Position numbers and translations under genes: made by a program. Source: Bacteroidetes bacterium HGW-Bacteroidetes-4 (GTDB taxonomy: Bacteria > Bacteroidota > Bacteroidia > Bacteroidales > SZUA-534). From it: DNA of 64,000 nt. The stretch covers positions 159,563 to 223,562 of the forward strand of contig PHDD01000002.1 in NCBI GenBank assembly GCA_002840905.1, written 5' to 3'. This document shows, piece by piece, positions 9,081-18,301 of the stretch (positions are counted from its first letter, which is position 1; each line of letters opens with the position of its first letter). The notes under the pieces are model-generated. The model did no database searches. It saw only the letters and a program-made list of their open reading frames with translations, and was not told the origin of the DNA.

Positions 9081-12000
9081 TTAAAAATCGGTACACAAAG
9101 ATAAGTAAAACACCCGAGGAAGCACACGTCCGCCATCAATTCCCCAAGCCCAATCGGTACGTACATAGTAACCCAAAAAGCGTGAGCGCAGTCCAAAACC
9201 CACTCCGGCAACCAGCGGTGAGTGTTTGCGATCAATAACCACACGCACCGGATGTTGTAATATTTCTTCATAATCGTAAGCATTGTTAGCATTTGCCGGA
9301 TTAAACCCATTCCAGGCGGAGCCCAAATCAGAAAAGCCCACTACCATAAAATTATTCAGAAAATCGTTACTTATGGGCCGGTTAAATAAAAAACGCAACA
9401 AAGGCCAGCGCAATTCAAAATTGGCAACCGCAAAACTGTTTCCGTTGCGTACATTTTGTACAAAGCCCCGCATGTTTGTGGCTACCGCCTGATAAGCCCA
9501 GTTTTTTTCCTGATTAATGGGTGTGCTATTATCAAAAGTTGGTGTTTTACTCGAAAAATTCATCCAGTTATCTACGCCACCCAGATAATAAATCAACAGC
9601 GAATTACCAAAGGAAGTACTGTAAGCCAGTCGACTGGCAAAAATAGCTCCCCGGTATATGGGCAGGTAGTTTCGGACATCGGCTCCTACCACAAAAAGAT
9701 GCGTGTTGGATTCCGCTCCCAACTGATTGTAATATTCGCCAAACAGTTTTAAACGGGTACCATCGTAAAGGTTTAATCCCAAACTACGGGTATTGTCGAG
9801 AATGTATTCGCCCTTAATTCCTCCCCAGAATTTAAGTTCGTCGGGCTTGTAAAGGCTCAGGTTATCGAGACTTTTATATACTTTTTGATCTACCCTGGTA
9901 GTTAGTGTGGTGCGGAAGGCTCGAATCTGCGAAAGTGGATATTTGTAAACTGCAAAAAATTCGTTGGTAAATATTTTGGCATATTCCGTTTCAGTAAAGC
10001 TTTCAAAAACCTGCCGGTGATAAATATACTGCTTATCGAGCCGATATTTTAAATGCTCCAGGCTAACCAGGTATTCGTTCGATTCAAAATCGACCGAAAA
10101 GCGGATGCCCCCGGTAATTTTATAATCTTCGAACAAGTCAATGGCTCCCACTTTGGTTAGAATATTAACGCCTGGATTAAAATAAAAAGCGCTGCCCGTA
10201 AATGCCTGATAACTTTGGTTCATAAAGCCAAAATCGACCTGGGTTACCAGTAAATTGGAGTAAAAATTAGTAAAGTACACCATTTGTTTTGGCAATTGAA
10301 ACTTCTTTTGTTTTTCAGGACTGTTATTCAGTTGCAGAAACTCATCTTTTTCATTTTCAAAAATGTAATGATTAATATCGATAATGGTGTCGTTTAAAAA
10401 GAGGGGAAGGTTCTCCAGGAAAACCGAATCGACTTCAAAACGGTTCAATTCAGTCAACCACAAACTATCGTACTGACTTTTACCAATATAGTAGTTTTTA
10501 AACCAGGTGTTTTTAAACCGGGAAGTATCGATGGAATTTAAAGCCGAAGGCTGATAAGCAAACAAGGACGGCCGACCCGGCGTAGCCGAGATTTCCGCAA
10601 AACGGTTTTGTATCGTGTTGTAACTAAACGACGAAATACCAAAACGACGATTGGTAAGCGGAAACGCCTGAGTAAACTGACGGTAATGGATGGCTGTGTC
10701 GATAAAACTGATGGTACTGTCGATACGTAAAAAGCCTTGATTGTAAATACCGTTCTGATTGGTACGATATAGAAACTTATCGATGGCATAAGGCTCCGGA
10801 TGGTTTTCGTCGATGCGCCAGGTATCGGTCAACCGCTTTAATTCCGGATTATCGTCTTTTAAGGAATACAAAAACAAATCGAGGTTTTCTCCTATTTCCA
10901 TCAGGCTGTCTTTTGAACCGGTAAGCTGTGCGGTTTTGCGGTTCGAAGCAAAGAGAATGGCATCCGATCCATTTACAAACCGCGGGTGTAAATCGTCAGG
11001 CAAATCGCTGGTTAAGCGTTTAAAAGTGGAAGCTACTACCGAAAACAGGAAAATATCGGTAAACCCATTCTCTACAGCCGAAAAAACCATTTCCTGCCCC
11101 GAAGTGCTGAAATGATAATCGAGCACCTTATCGACATAAAAAATCTCGCGGGCTTGTTCCTCATCGGTTTCCACATTATAGTAATGCAACCAGATATGCC
11201 CTTTCCGCTCAATCAGGTATGTTAAAACCGTTCCGCCCGGATGCCATTGTAATATGGGGTATGAATAATCGACCAATTGCTCCAGCCGGTTTTCGAGCCG
11301 TAAAATGCGTTTGGTTTTTTGTGTCCGGGTATGGTAAACAAATATTTTATACTGTCCCTCGTAATTGGTGGTATATGCAATGTATTCTCCATTACGCGAC
11401 ATTTTAAGCTGCCCGTAAATTTGTTGCCGGTGTGCTCTTTTTACCAAAGGTTCTGCCTTTTCAGGCAGACTATCGCGGTACAATACTTCATTTTGGTATC
11501 TGGCCTGATGAAAGTTAAACCATTCACGCATCATTTCTTTTAGCGGGATGCCCAAAACATACAAAAAACCGGTTTCCACATCTTTACTGATGCGGGTCAT
11601 GTAAACCAACTGCGACACAATGGCATCACCGTATTGTTCTGAAAGATAACGCCAAAAAGCATGTCCGGCTATTTTGGCTTCTTCGCCATACAGCCGGTGT
11701 ATTTTTTGAATTTTTCCTTCGAGCACGGCATTTTTGATAGCCGCTTCGGTTTCAAAATCGAAATCGTAGGCCAGGTACGAAATCAAACCCGATTCAAACC
11801 ATTCCGGTAAATTCAAAACCGTGTTTGCCGAAACCCGATCGCGAAAACTGCCACCATAAAGCATTTCATTAAGCAAAACCTGTGCAATAGATGCACGTAT
11901 TTGCTGTCGAAGTTTATTGTGATCACCTTCGAAATACAGAAACACCTTGTTGTCGACAATGCGCGTAACCCCACCAATATTGTACTCGTCGGCACCGGTA

Positions 12001-12338
12001 ATCAGGCCGATATTGCTTTGCCTGAATTCGCTGTGTTTGTTGTAAACGATAAAGATGATGCGTCGCTGTAAAACTTCTTCAAGCGAGTATTCAATCCGGT
12101 TTAGTTCTTCTTCGGCAACCCGGGAAACATACTGTGCCAGCTGATTTCCGCCAACATAAAAATAGGTATCGAATTTCGGGAAACGATAATATTGCCAGTA
12201 AAATTTATTGTACTGAACCCGGCTTTTCCCAAAGGTCATTTGGTGACCGTTATAGAATTGAGCAAAAGCAGTTTGTGCCAAAAGCAGCAGCCAAAGCATG
12301 AAGCCTGATACACCAACCTTTTTCGCTCTATTGCCCAT
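9081..12338 (-). CDS. Large secreted protein: degenerate peptidase-like domain, TolB-like beta-propeller and outer-membrane barrel
   Basis: The 1085-residue protein has a signal peptide (cut after LAQTAFAQ). Residues about 60-280 resemble a gluzincin (peptidase MA) domain, but where HExxH is expected I read IAQVLLNEML, so it is probably inactive. Residues about 310-580 contain repeated WD40/PD40-like blades (SRNGEYIAYTTNYEGQYKIF, YPILQWHPGGTVLTYLI). From about 700 to the end the chain looks like a surface-antigen (BamA/Omp85-type) barrel ending in LPRVFYLSLCTDF. Bacteroidota homologues are commonly labelled TolB precursor on weak grounds. It follows rlmB by 14 bp in the operon. Function is unknown; an outer-membrane role is inferred. 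Confidence 0.75.
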   Translation of the reverse strand: MGNRAKKVGVSGFMLWLLLLAQTAFAQFYNGHQMTFGKSRVQYNKFYWQYYRFPKFDTYFYVGGNQLAQYVSRVAEEELNRIEYSLEEVLQRRIIFIVYNKHSEFRQSNIGLITGADEYNIGGVTRIVDNKVFLYFEGDHNKLRQQIRASIAQVLLNEMLYGGSFRDRVSANTVLNLPEWFESGLISYLAYDFDFETEAAIKNAVLEGKIQKIHRLYGEEAKIAGHAFWRYLSEQYGDAIVSQLVYMTRISKDVETGFLYVLGIPLKEMMREWFNFHQARYQNEVLYRDSLPEKAEPLVKRAHRQQIYGQLKMSRNGEYIAYTTNYEGQYKIFVYHTRTQKTKRILRLENRLEQLVDYSYPILQWHPGGTVLTYLIERKGHIWLHYYNVETDEEQAREIFYVDKVLDYHFSTSGQEMVFSAVENGFTDIFLFSVVASTFKRLTSDLPDDLHPRFVNGSDAILFASNRKTAQLTGSKDSLMEIGENLDLFLYSLKDDNPELKRLTDTWRIDENHPEPYAIDKFLYRTNQNGIYNQGFLRIDSTISFIDTAIHYRQFTQAFPLTNRRFGISSFSYNTIQNRFAEISATPGRPSLFAYQPSALNSIDTSRFKNTWFKNYYIGKSQYDSLWLTELNRFEVDSVFLENLPLFLNDTIIDINHYIFENEKDEFLQLNNSPEKQKKFQLPKQMVYFTNFYSNLLVTQVDFGFMNQSYQAFTGSAFYFNPGVNILTKVGAIDLFEDYKITGGIRFSVDFESNEYLVSLEHLKYRLDKQYIYHRQVFESFTETEYAKIFTNEFFAVYKYPLSQIRAFRTTLTTRVDQKVYKSLDNLSLYKPDELKFWGGIKGEYILDNTRSLGLNLYDGTRLKLFGEYYNQLGAESNTHLFVVGADVRNYLPIYRGAIFASRLAYSTSFGNSLLIYYLGGVDNWMNFSSKTPTFDNSTPINQEKNWAYQAVATNMRGFVQNVRNGNSFAVANFELRWPLLRFLFNRPISNDFLNNFMVVGFSDLGSAWNGFNPANANNAYDYEEILQHPVRVVIDRKHSPLVAGVGFGLRSRFLGYYVRTDWAWGIDGGRVLPRVFYLSLCTDF

Positions 12339-12352
12339 AACCTTTGTTGATA

Positions 12353-13117
12353 TTATTCGCCTGAATTCATTCGCTGCCGCACTACCTCGTAAAGCAAAAC
12401 CGAAGCCGCTACCGACACATTCAACGACTGGATGCTGCCTAAAATGGGAATCTTAAGCAGGGAATCGCAAATTCGAAGCACATCAGGGCTGAGTCCGGTA
12501 TCTTCGGAACCCATAACCACACAAACCGGAAGTGAAAAATTACCGGCATAATAATAATCGGAAGCTTTTTCGGTAGCCCCGCAAACAGAAATGCCGCTCT
12601 GTTGCATGTATTGCAACGCTTTTTTTAAAGAGGGAACCCGGCAAATGGGTACTTTAAACAAAGCTCCTGCCGAAGTTTTAACTGCATCGGGACCAATGCG
12701 CGCCGAACCTTTTTCAGGAATAACAATGGCATGAACCCCCGCACATTCAGCCGAACGGACAATAGCCCCGAAATTTCGCACATCAGAAACCTCGTCGAGA
12801 GCCAAAAGAAAAGGGATTTCGCCCCGTTCAAAAATGCTTGCAATTACTTCCTCCATATTGGAAAAAGTTATGGGCGAAATCTGGGCAATTACTCCCTGAT
12901 GATTCTTGCCTGTTACCCGGTTTAGCTTTTCCTCGGGCACATATTGAAAAGGAATGTTTGCTTCCTGAAGCACATCCATAAGCTCTTTAAACAAATCACC
13001 TTTCAGGCCGCGTTTAATCAGTACCTTGTCAATATCTTTCGATGCGTTCACGGCTTCAATCACAGCCCTGATGCCAAATATTAAATCGTCGTTGCTTCGT
13101 TTGTTTTGGTTGTACAT
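12353..13117 (-). CDS. rlmB: 23S rRNA (guanosine-2'-O)-methyltransferase RlmB
   Basis: The 254-residue SpoU-family enzyme (TrmH/RlmB type) 2'-O-methylates a guanosine of 23S rRNA (G2251 in E. coli) using S-adenosylmethionine. An N-terminal substrate-binding domain (IFGIRAVIEAVNAS) is followed by the knotted catalytic domain with motif 1 NFGAIVRSAECAG, motif 2 VVMGSEDTGLSPDVLRICD and motif 3 LGSIQSLNVSVAASVLLYE. Length and motifs are typical. It sits 3 bp after the GWxTD gene and 14 bp before the large barrel protein, so translation is probably coupled. Confidence 0.95.
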   Translation of the reverse strand: MYNQNKRSNDDLIFGIRAVIEAVNASKDIDKVLIKRGLKGDLFKELMDVLQEANIPFQYVPEEKLNRVTGKNHQGVIAQISPITFSNMEEVIASIFERGEIPFLLALDEVSDVRNFGAIVRSAECAGVHAIVIPEKGSARIGPDAVKTSAGALFKVPICRVPSLKKALQYMQQSGISVCGATEKASDYYYAGNFSLPVCVVMGSEDTGLSPDVLRICDSLLKIPILGSIQSLNVSVAASVLLYEVVRQRMNSGE

Positions 13118-13120
13118 AAC

Positions 13121-14395
13121 TTAATAATTTAATGAAAAAACACTTCCCTCGCGCCACGATTTTATAGCTTCTTTCCATACACGCGAATAACTGTCTTTCC
13201 GTTCCAAATAATAATAAATTCCGAAAACCGGATGTGTTTTCCTGTAAAAAAAGAACTCCAGACCATCTTTCGTACTACCACCGTAGTTCCAGTATTCGCC
13301 TTTATTGGTTTTTTGAACCGCATTGGGAGCTCCCAATATAAGGTATAACATACCCCGATCGCTTAAAAAGCCTTCTTTACTCCCACTAAAATAATAATTG
13401 GCCAGTTGCAGCCGGTTGTAGTAAACCCGTATCAGTTCACGGGCATCGTTGGCGTTACCTTGGGTACAGGCCAGCCAAAAAGTGTCGAGCGCTGCTTTGG
13501 GATTATTCAGTTTCCAGAGTTCCGCCATTTCCTGAGGTGTTGCCAGGTAAGCCAGCGAACGTAAAAGCTGCCTGGCCGTTTTTACTTCGGGATAAAAATC
13601 GGGACCGCATAGCAAAGTGCTGCCCTGAATTTCATCCCCGTCTGAAAAATGATAAATTCCCGGCTCGCTAAAATTCCACAATAAGGTATCGTGGCGCGTT
13701 ACACTCCACGAACTATCGGCCACTGTCTGAAGTTCAACTTCAGTAAAAACAGCATCAGGCGTCGCCGGTAAAACGGTATCCAAAGCATAGCGGGTAACTT
13801 GCAAAGCACTGTACTTCCAGCGCTCGCATTGTATCCTGAGGGTATCGGTAATACTTATAAAGGAACGAAACTTTGGGGAACCCTTAGCCGACAATAAAAA
13901 TAGATCGTAGTCAGCACCTTGCGATTTAAAATCGAGCTCAATTACTTTTGAAATTACTTTTCCTCCAATCCTGTCGGTAACAAAAACTTCCATCACATAG
14001 CTTCCTTCACTAAGTGGTTTTACAGGCATATAAGTAATAAATGAGGGCATTTTTCGGCTGGCAAACCGCAGGTTGTGAGTCAGGCTGTCCAGAATTTCAA
14101 CCGATTCATAGTTTTCTGTAATCCGATAAAAAAGGCTGATCGATGCGTGGGGAAGCGTGTCTTTTCTGCTGGTTTCGTAGGTAAACTCACCCGGAAACAA
14201 GCGAAAATAGAGCCGGTACCCATCGGTCGCAGATCGGTAAATCTTAAATTCGGGATTCAGTGAGGCCTGTCCCGGATTATACTGATGCGCAAAGTTCCGG
14301 TTGCTGATGGTGTCGTACACTGTAATACAAGAGCCAGCCAGCAAGAGCAAGCCGCTAAAAACCATCCATTTAATTATCGATTTTGGGATACGCAC
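13121..14395 (-). CDS. GWxTD-domain lipoprotein
   Basis: The 424-residue protein begins with a lipoprotein signal (LLLAGSC, Cys23). Its C-terminal region, about residues 320-424, is a GWxTD domain, here in the variant form GFLSDRGMLYLILGAPN followed by GEYWNYGG, where the family name residues GW-x-TD are replaced by GF-L-SD. The middle part is probably beta-rich. GWxTD proteins are common in Bacteroidota and Acidobacteriota and have no known biochemical role. It appears to be the first gene of the operon GWxTD-rlmB-barrel protein-amidohydrolase, with gaps of 3, 14 and 9 bp. Confidence 0.85.
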   Translation of the reverse strand: MRIPKSIIKWMVFSGLLLLAGSCITVYDTISNRNFAHQYNPGQASLNPEFKIYRSATDGYRLYFRLFPGEFTYETSRKDTLPHASISLFYRITENYESVEILDSLTHNLRFASRKMPSFITYMPVKPLSEGSYVMEVFVTDRIGGKVISKVIELDFKSQGADYDLFLLSAKGSPKFRSFISITDTLRIQCERWKYSALQVTRYALDTVLPATPDAVFTEVELQTVADSSWSVTRHDTLLWNFSEPGIYHFSDGDEIQGSTLLCGPDFYPEVKTARQLLRSLAYLATPQEMAELWKLNNPKAALDTFWLACTQGNANDARELIRVYYNRLQLANYYFSGSKEGFLSDRGMLYLILGAPNAVQKTNKGEYWNYGGSTKDGLEFFFYRKTHPVFGIYYYLERKDSYSRVWKEAIKSWREGSVFSLNY

Positions 14396-14522
14396 TACAA
14401 ATAAAATTAACTAAGCTATAAGATTCTTATTGCCACAGAACAATATTAAAATGAATTATTGAATTTAAAAAATACTGACTCAAATAAACCAAATAACCCA
14501 CCCAAAGAAAAACAACTTTGTG

Positions 14523-15332
14523 TTATCGTGTTAAACTGTCGCGTTGTGCGTAGGTATTTTCAAAAAGGGGAATCCGTGATTGAATATACAGGTAAAGGTC
14601 GTAGGTGTTCTGCTGAAGTACTAATTCGGTTGAAAGATTCAGGTAAGCATAAAAGCTATTGAGGGTATCGCCAGAGTAACCGGTAAAATTAGCCAAAAAG
14701 CTGCGGTTGTATTTTTTATTTGCCGCTTCCTCGCGCTCATCCTGCTCCATAAGCAAGACAAGTTTCTGCAAACTTTTCCCCTCGTCACTAAACTTATAGT
14801 AGAGAGCCGAAAAGGGCCCGCTAAAATTCTTTTTGGGATTGAATTTTTCTTCGTCGCGAATCCACTGGTATTTTTCTTTGGTTACTCCCGGAATAATAAG
14901 CTGGTTTTCCCAACGGCTGTTGTCGGGCTTCATATTGATAAAATCGTAACGAAACTGACTCTCGCGCGATAAGGCTATTACATCGACCACCTGAAGTTCG
15001 TACGAAGTGGGCAACAGGTTCACCTCAACAAAAAGCAGGCTGGTAGTTAAGGAGTCGTTTAAAACCAAGCGCTTGTCTTCAAAACCCAGGCTTTTAAAAA
15101 TCAGGGTGTCGTTGCTGCGCATGCGCATATGAAACAAACCCAGGGTATCGGTTATGGTTCCGCGACCTGTGCGCTGGTTTACCACATGAACATAAGTCAT
15201 TCCCGAATCGGGCGAAACCGAACACACCCGCCCCGATACACGAACCAACAGTGTATCAGCCTGAGCCCATGAGGCCAGGGAAAAAAAACCAAGGCAGGCA
15301 ACTATAAGGATTTGTTTGTTCATTTGTCCCAA
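14523..15332 (-). CDS. Secreted carboxypeptidase-regulatory-like (CarboxypepD_reg) protein
   Basis: The 269-residue protein has an N-terminal signal peptide (LIVACLGFFSLASWAQA). A beta-sandwich of the CarboxypepD_reg-like type follows at about residues 28-110, with GRVCSVSPDSGMTYVHVV and ITDTLGLFHMRMRSNDTLIF, as in the N-terminal domain of many TonB-dependent receptors. The rest is a helical tail without recognised motif. The second Met (at 15323) is also a good start and gives a signal peptide starting MNKQILIV. It is separated from the next operon by about 130 bp and is divergent from yjjG. Envelope role inferred only. Confidence 0.8.
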   Translation of the reverse strand: MGQMNKQILIVACLGFFSLASWAQADTLLVRVSGRVCSVSPDSGMTYVHVVNQRTGRGTITDTLGLFHMRMRSNDTLIFKSLGFEDKRLVLNDSLTTSLLFVEVNLLPTSYELQVVDVIALSRESQFRYDFINMKPDNSRWENQLIIPGVTKEKYQWIRDEEKFNPKKNFSGPFSALYYKFSDEGKSLQKLVLLMEQDEREEAANKKYNRSFLANFTGYSGDTLNSFYAYLNLSTELVLQQNTYDLYLYIQSRIPLFENTYAQRDSLTR

Positions 15333-15403
15333 AATTCCCGAAAAAAATCAGATATTTGCCTCCTTTAAACCGCATTTAACGCAATTTTAACTTAGCTGCG
15401 CTA

Positions 15404-16132
15404 ATGCAAAAAAAAACGTATGCCATGCTTTACACCTTACCCAAAAAATATAAAAACATCTATTTCGATTTAGACCGTACCCTGTGGGACTTTGAAACCA
15501 ACTCCGAAAAAACCCTCTACCATTTGGTGGAGCGCTATGCTCCCCTGCTGCTTTCGCGTTTTAACGAATTTTTAACCATCTATTATCAAATAAACGAGGA
15601 ACTTTGGCTGCAATACCGCGACGGACAGCTTAAAAAAGAAGTGCTCCGCATCAAACGTTTTAGCGACGCCTTTGCACAAATGGGCCTGGAGCATATCGAT
15701 TTCTGTGAGCAACTGGCCGACGATTACATCAGCGAGAGCCCGTTGAAAACAGCCCTTTTCCCGCATGCCATTGAGGTACTGGAATACCTGAAAAGTAAAA
15801 ACTACCGCTTATTTTTGTTAACCAATGGTTTTAAAGAAGTTCAGGTAGTAAAGATAAAACACAGCGGACTGGAACCATTTTTCGAGAAGATGATTACCTC
15901 AGAAGAAGCCGGTTACCAAAAACCCCACGCCAAAATATTTGAGTACGCGCTAAAAACGGTGAATGCAAAAAAAACGCAAAGCCTGATGGTTGGCGACGAT
16001 TTGGAAAACGATATTTATGGGGCACAAAGCTTTGGTATGGATGCCGTGTTCTTTAATCCCAAAGGTATCCCCCATGAAGCAAAGCCCGCATTCGAAATAC
16101 AATCGCTGCTGGAACTAAAAGAAATGTTGTAA
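15404..16132 (+). CDS. yjjG: YjjG-type HAD noncanonical pyrimidine nucleotidase
   Basis: The 242-residue protein is a HAD hydrolase of the YjjG family, which in E. coli dephosphorylates nucleoside monophosphates and removes non-canonical pyrimidine nucleotides. Motif I is YFDLDRTLWDF, a helical cap follows, motif II is LFLLTNGF, the lysine is in AGYQKPHAKIF and motif IV is MVGDDLENDIYGA. The annotated start reads through a run of nine A; the Met at codon 8 (15425) is an equally plausible start because the conserved part begins at KNIYFDLD. It is transcribed divergently from the CarboxypepD_reg gene. Confidence 0.9.
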   Translation: MQKKTYAMLYTLPKKYKNIYFDLDRTLWDFETNSEKTLYHLVERYAPLLLSRFNEFLTIYYQINEELWLQYRDGQLKKEVLRIKRFSDAFAQMGLEHIDFCEQLADDYISESPLKTALFPHAIEVLEYLKSKNYRLFLLTNGFKEVQVVKIKHSGLEPFFEKMITSEEAGYQKPHAKIFEYALKTVNAKKTQSLMVGDDLENDIYGAQSFGMDAVFFNPKGIPHEAKPAFEIQSLLELKEML

Positions 16133-16217
16133 CAGGCATCTGGCTTTCAGCCTGTTTCGGTCGGGGAATATTTCTTTATAAGCCCTACAAATGGTGCCTA
16201 AAAGAAGCAATAATTTA

Positions 16218-16225
16218 TATCTTTG
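16218..16225 (+). promoter_or_regulatory. Bacteroidetes -7 box upstream of the TerC-type gene
   Basis: TATCTTTG matches TAnnTTTG and lies 22 bp before the start codon. A -33 box is not obvious. Confidence 0.4.
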
Positions 16226-16247
16226 TGCAAATTTTTAATCGCCTGTT

Positions 16248-17312
16248 ATGTTTAGTACCGAGAACCTTTTTCTGGGTGTTTTTTTAGTGTTTATTGTAAG
16301 TATCTTGCTTTTCGACTTATTGATAGTTGGCCGCAACAGCCATATTGTGTCGTTTAAAGAAGCCGCCGGATGGACCATTACCTGGGTAAGTCTTTCCATA
16401 GCCTTTGCCGGTTTTATCTACCTGAATGGCGAAAAGGTGCATGGCATTGAAACCATGGAACACCTTGCCCGCGTTGTAAAAAACTACACCCCACACATCA
16501 ACCTTTCAGGACTTGAATACCCCGAAGCACTTACGCTGTACCGAAAAACTATGACCATCGATTACCTGTCGGGTTATTTAATTGAGGAAATACTGTCGAT
16601 TGATAACCTGTTTGTGATTATAATGATACTGAGCGCTTTCTCGGTTAAACCCGAAAGCTATAAACCCGTACTTTTCTGGGGCATATTGGGAGCCATTGTG
16701 TTACGCTTTATCTTTATTTTTGTAGGCGCTGCGCTGATTCATAAATTCGAATGGATTCTGCTTGTTTTTGGTGGTTACCTGGTATATGCCGGTATTAAAA
16801 TGTTTGTAAACCGTAATAAGGAAGAAAAGATAGAACCACAGAACCACCCCCTGGTAAAATTCCTGTCAAAGCGTTTTCGGGTATTTCCCCGCTATGTGGG
16901 GAACAAATTTTTTATCCGCAAAAAAGGGATTTTATACATCACCCCACTTTTTATTGTTTTAATAATGGTTGAATTTACCGATGTAATTTTTGCCACCGAC
17001 TCCATCCCGGCCATTTTTTCGGTAACCCGCGATCCTTACGTAGTTTTCTTCTCAAATATTTTTGCCATACTGGGCTTACGTAGCCTGTTCTTTTTACTGA
17101 TTCATGTGGTCGATATGTTCCATTACCTAAAAATTGGCATTTCAATCTTACTGACTTTTGTAGGAGTAAAACTGCTGGCCCACACCTGGCTCGAATCGGT
17201 AGGGTTTAAGTCGGTTCATTCGCTGTATTTTATTTTATTCGTACTGGTGGGCAGTGTGGTGCTGTCGCTACTTTTCCCGAAAAAAGAGGTGGCAGCAATA
17301 AGCAATGAATAA
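16248..17312 (+). CDS. TerC/Alx family integral membrane protein
   Basis: The 354-residue protein has about nine membrane segments and the family's conserved acidic patches: IEEILSIDNLFVIIMIL near residue 115 and VEFTDVIFATDSIPAIF near 245, which hold the Asp residues shared by TerC and the manganese exporter Alx. The long form with an N-terminal extension of two helices is of the Alx type. Members of the family have been linked to Mn2+ export and to tellurite resistance or metal loading of exported proteins. The gene stands alone between yjjG and a repeat-rich gene-free stretch, so the local context adds nothing. Confidence 0.92.
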   Translation: MFSTENLFLGVFLVFIVSILLFDLLIVGRNSHIVSFKEAAGWTITWVSLSIAFAGFIYLNGEKVHGIETMEHLARVVKNYTPHINLSGLEYPEALTLYRKTMTIDYLSGYLIEEILSIDNLFVIIMILSAFSVKPESYKPVLFWGILGAIVLRFIFIFVGAALIHKFEWILLVFGGYLVYAGIKMFVNRNKEEKIEPQNHPLVKFLSKRFRVFPRYVGNKFFIRKKGILYITPLFIVLIMVEFTDVIFATDSIPAIFSVTRDPYVVFFSNIFAILGLRSLFFLLIHVVDMFHYLKIGISILLTFVGVKLLAHTWLESVGFKSVHSLYFILFVLVGSVVLSLLFPKKEVAAISNE

Positions 17313-17832
17313 TTAACAATGGGCAATGAGTAATTAGTGAAAAGTAAACAATGAATAGTGAAAAGTGAATAACCAATAGTGAATAACGAATAACCCCAAA
17401 TTAGTAAGCAGTTCACATTCCTCAGCCCACCGTTGGAAACCTCAGATTAGCAAAAGCCCCAGCGGGGCGGAATCTTTGTAGCATAAAGGAACACAGATAA
17501 AAAAGCGGTGCAATCAGTGGGTTTCCATAGAATACCTGGCTACCATGCACCGCAAATTGCGGCAGCCAAAATACAAGAAACAATAAGTAAATAACAAAAA
17601 ATTAAATACCCTGAATCCCTCACGGAACGTAATCGAAAGTCCGGCCTTGTTGAACGCAGATGACGCGGACCTGTCAAAGGCATGCAGGTTCCGTTTCACG
17701 TAAGTGCTACCGCAAATTCTATTAGTTTTTCAAGTGCTTTTACAACGCGGTTTCCATTATCCGTACTACACTTTCACCAGCAGTAAAAACACAGGCCAAA
17801 AGAACCCCAATGCCTGTTTTGCAGGCACCCCT
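17313..17832. other. Gene-free stretch with low-complexity and interspersed-repeat-like sequence
   Basis: I find no convincing gene here. The first 90 bp are AT-rich and full of near-copies of AATGAATAGTGA. At 17456-17468 is the imperfect palindrome GCCCC-AGC-GGGGC followed by GGAATCTTTGTAG, a form I associate with repeats scattered in Bacteroidota intergenic DNA. Further on, GCGGTGCA (17505-17512) and TGCACCGC (17546-17553) form an 8-bp inverted repeat with a 33-bp loop. Around 17650 the bases AACGCAGATGACGCGGAC again resemble a common intergenic repeat. A 61-codon minus-strand open frame (17514-17699) crosses these repeats and looks spurious. Confidence 0.6.
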
Positions 17833-18125
17833 GCCTTAACCAGCAACACCCTTGCCTTAGTTGAGCAGACCAAAATTGGTTTTAAGAACACCAAAGCCTT
17901 AGTTGAGAACATCGAAGCTTTACTCGGGAACGCCGAAGGTGGTTCCGAGGACATCGAAGCTTTAATTGGCAACATCGAAGGTAGTTCCGAGGTCATCGAA
18001 GCTATAGTTGGGAACATAGAAGGCGATTCCGGGAACATCGAAGCTTTAGTTGAGAACACCAAAACCGATTTTGATAACACCAAAGCCTTAGTTGAGAACA
18101 CCAAGCCATAGTCAGCAACACCAAA
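17833..18125. repeat. 21-bp imperfect tandem repeat, about 14 units
   Basis: Units of 21 bp follow each other without gaps from 17833. One type reads gccttagttgagaacaycg plus aa, the other starts ggtggttccgaggacatcg, and from about 17917 to 18042 the two alternate to give a 42-bp higher-order period. The unit at 18085-18104 has lost one base and is 20 nt long. Because 21 is a multiple of three, long frames stay open on both strands: plus 17704-18111 (GTG start, heptapeptides such as IEALVEN) and minus 17766-18104. I see no ribosome-binding signal or known domain, so coding is doubtful. Confidence 0.85.
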
Positions 18126-18141
18126 GGTTCTTCTGCAAAAT

Positions 18142-18211
18142 AGTGAATAGTGAATAGTGAATAGTGAATAGTGAATAGTGAATAGTGAATAGTGAATAGT
18201 GAATAGTGAAT
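18142..18211. repeat. Heptanucleotide microsatellite, (AGTGAAT)10
   Basis: Ten perfect, uninterrupted copies of AGTGAAT occupy 70 bp, 90 bp from the 3' end of trkH. Diverged copies of the same word lie near 17300-17390. The next 90 bp to trkH are a string of gtctt/gtcta words. Perfect identity suggests recent expansion and possible length variation between strains. Confidence 0.95.
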
Positions 18212-18301
18212 TAAGTCTTAGGTCTGATGTCTATCGTCTTTTATATAGAGTATAGTGTCTAGCGTCTTCTGTCTTTAGTCTAAAATCTAAGATCTAAAAA
18301 A

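Noticed and set aside
17514..17699. 61-codon minus-strand frame
   Set aside because: It lies across repeat-like intergenic words and has no start context or domain.
17766..18104. 112-codon minus-strand frame over the same repeats
   Set aside because: Same reason; low-complexity Ser/Met/Pro/Lys-rich translation without family features.
17704..18111. 135-codon plus-strand frame (GTG start) over the 21-bp repeats
   Set aside because: No start signal, no known domain, and the opposite strand is equally open; openness follows from the repeat length. Kept as a repeat and a finding.
17833..18211. CRISPR-like array
   Set aside because: Units of 21 bp and 7 bp are contiguous without unique spacers, and no cas genes are near.
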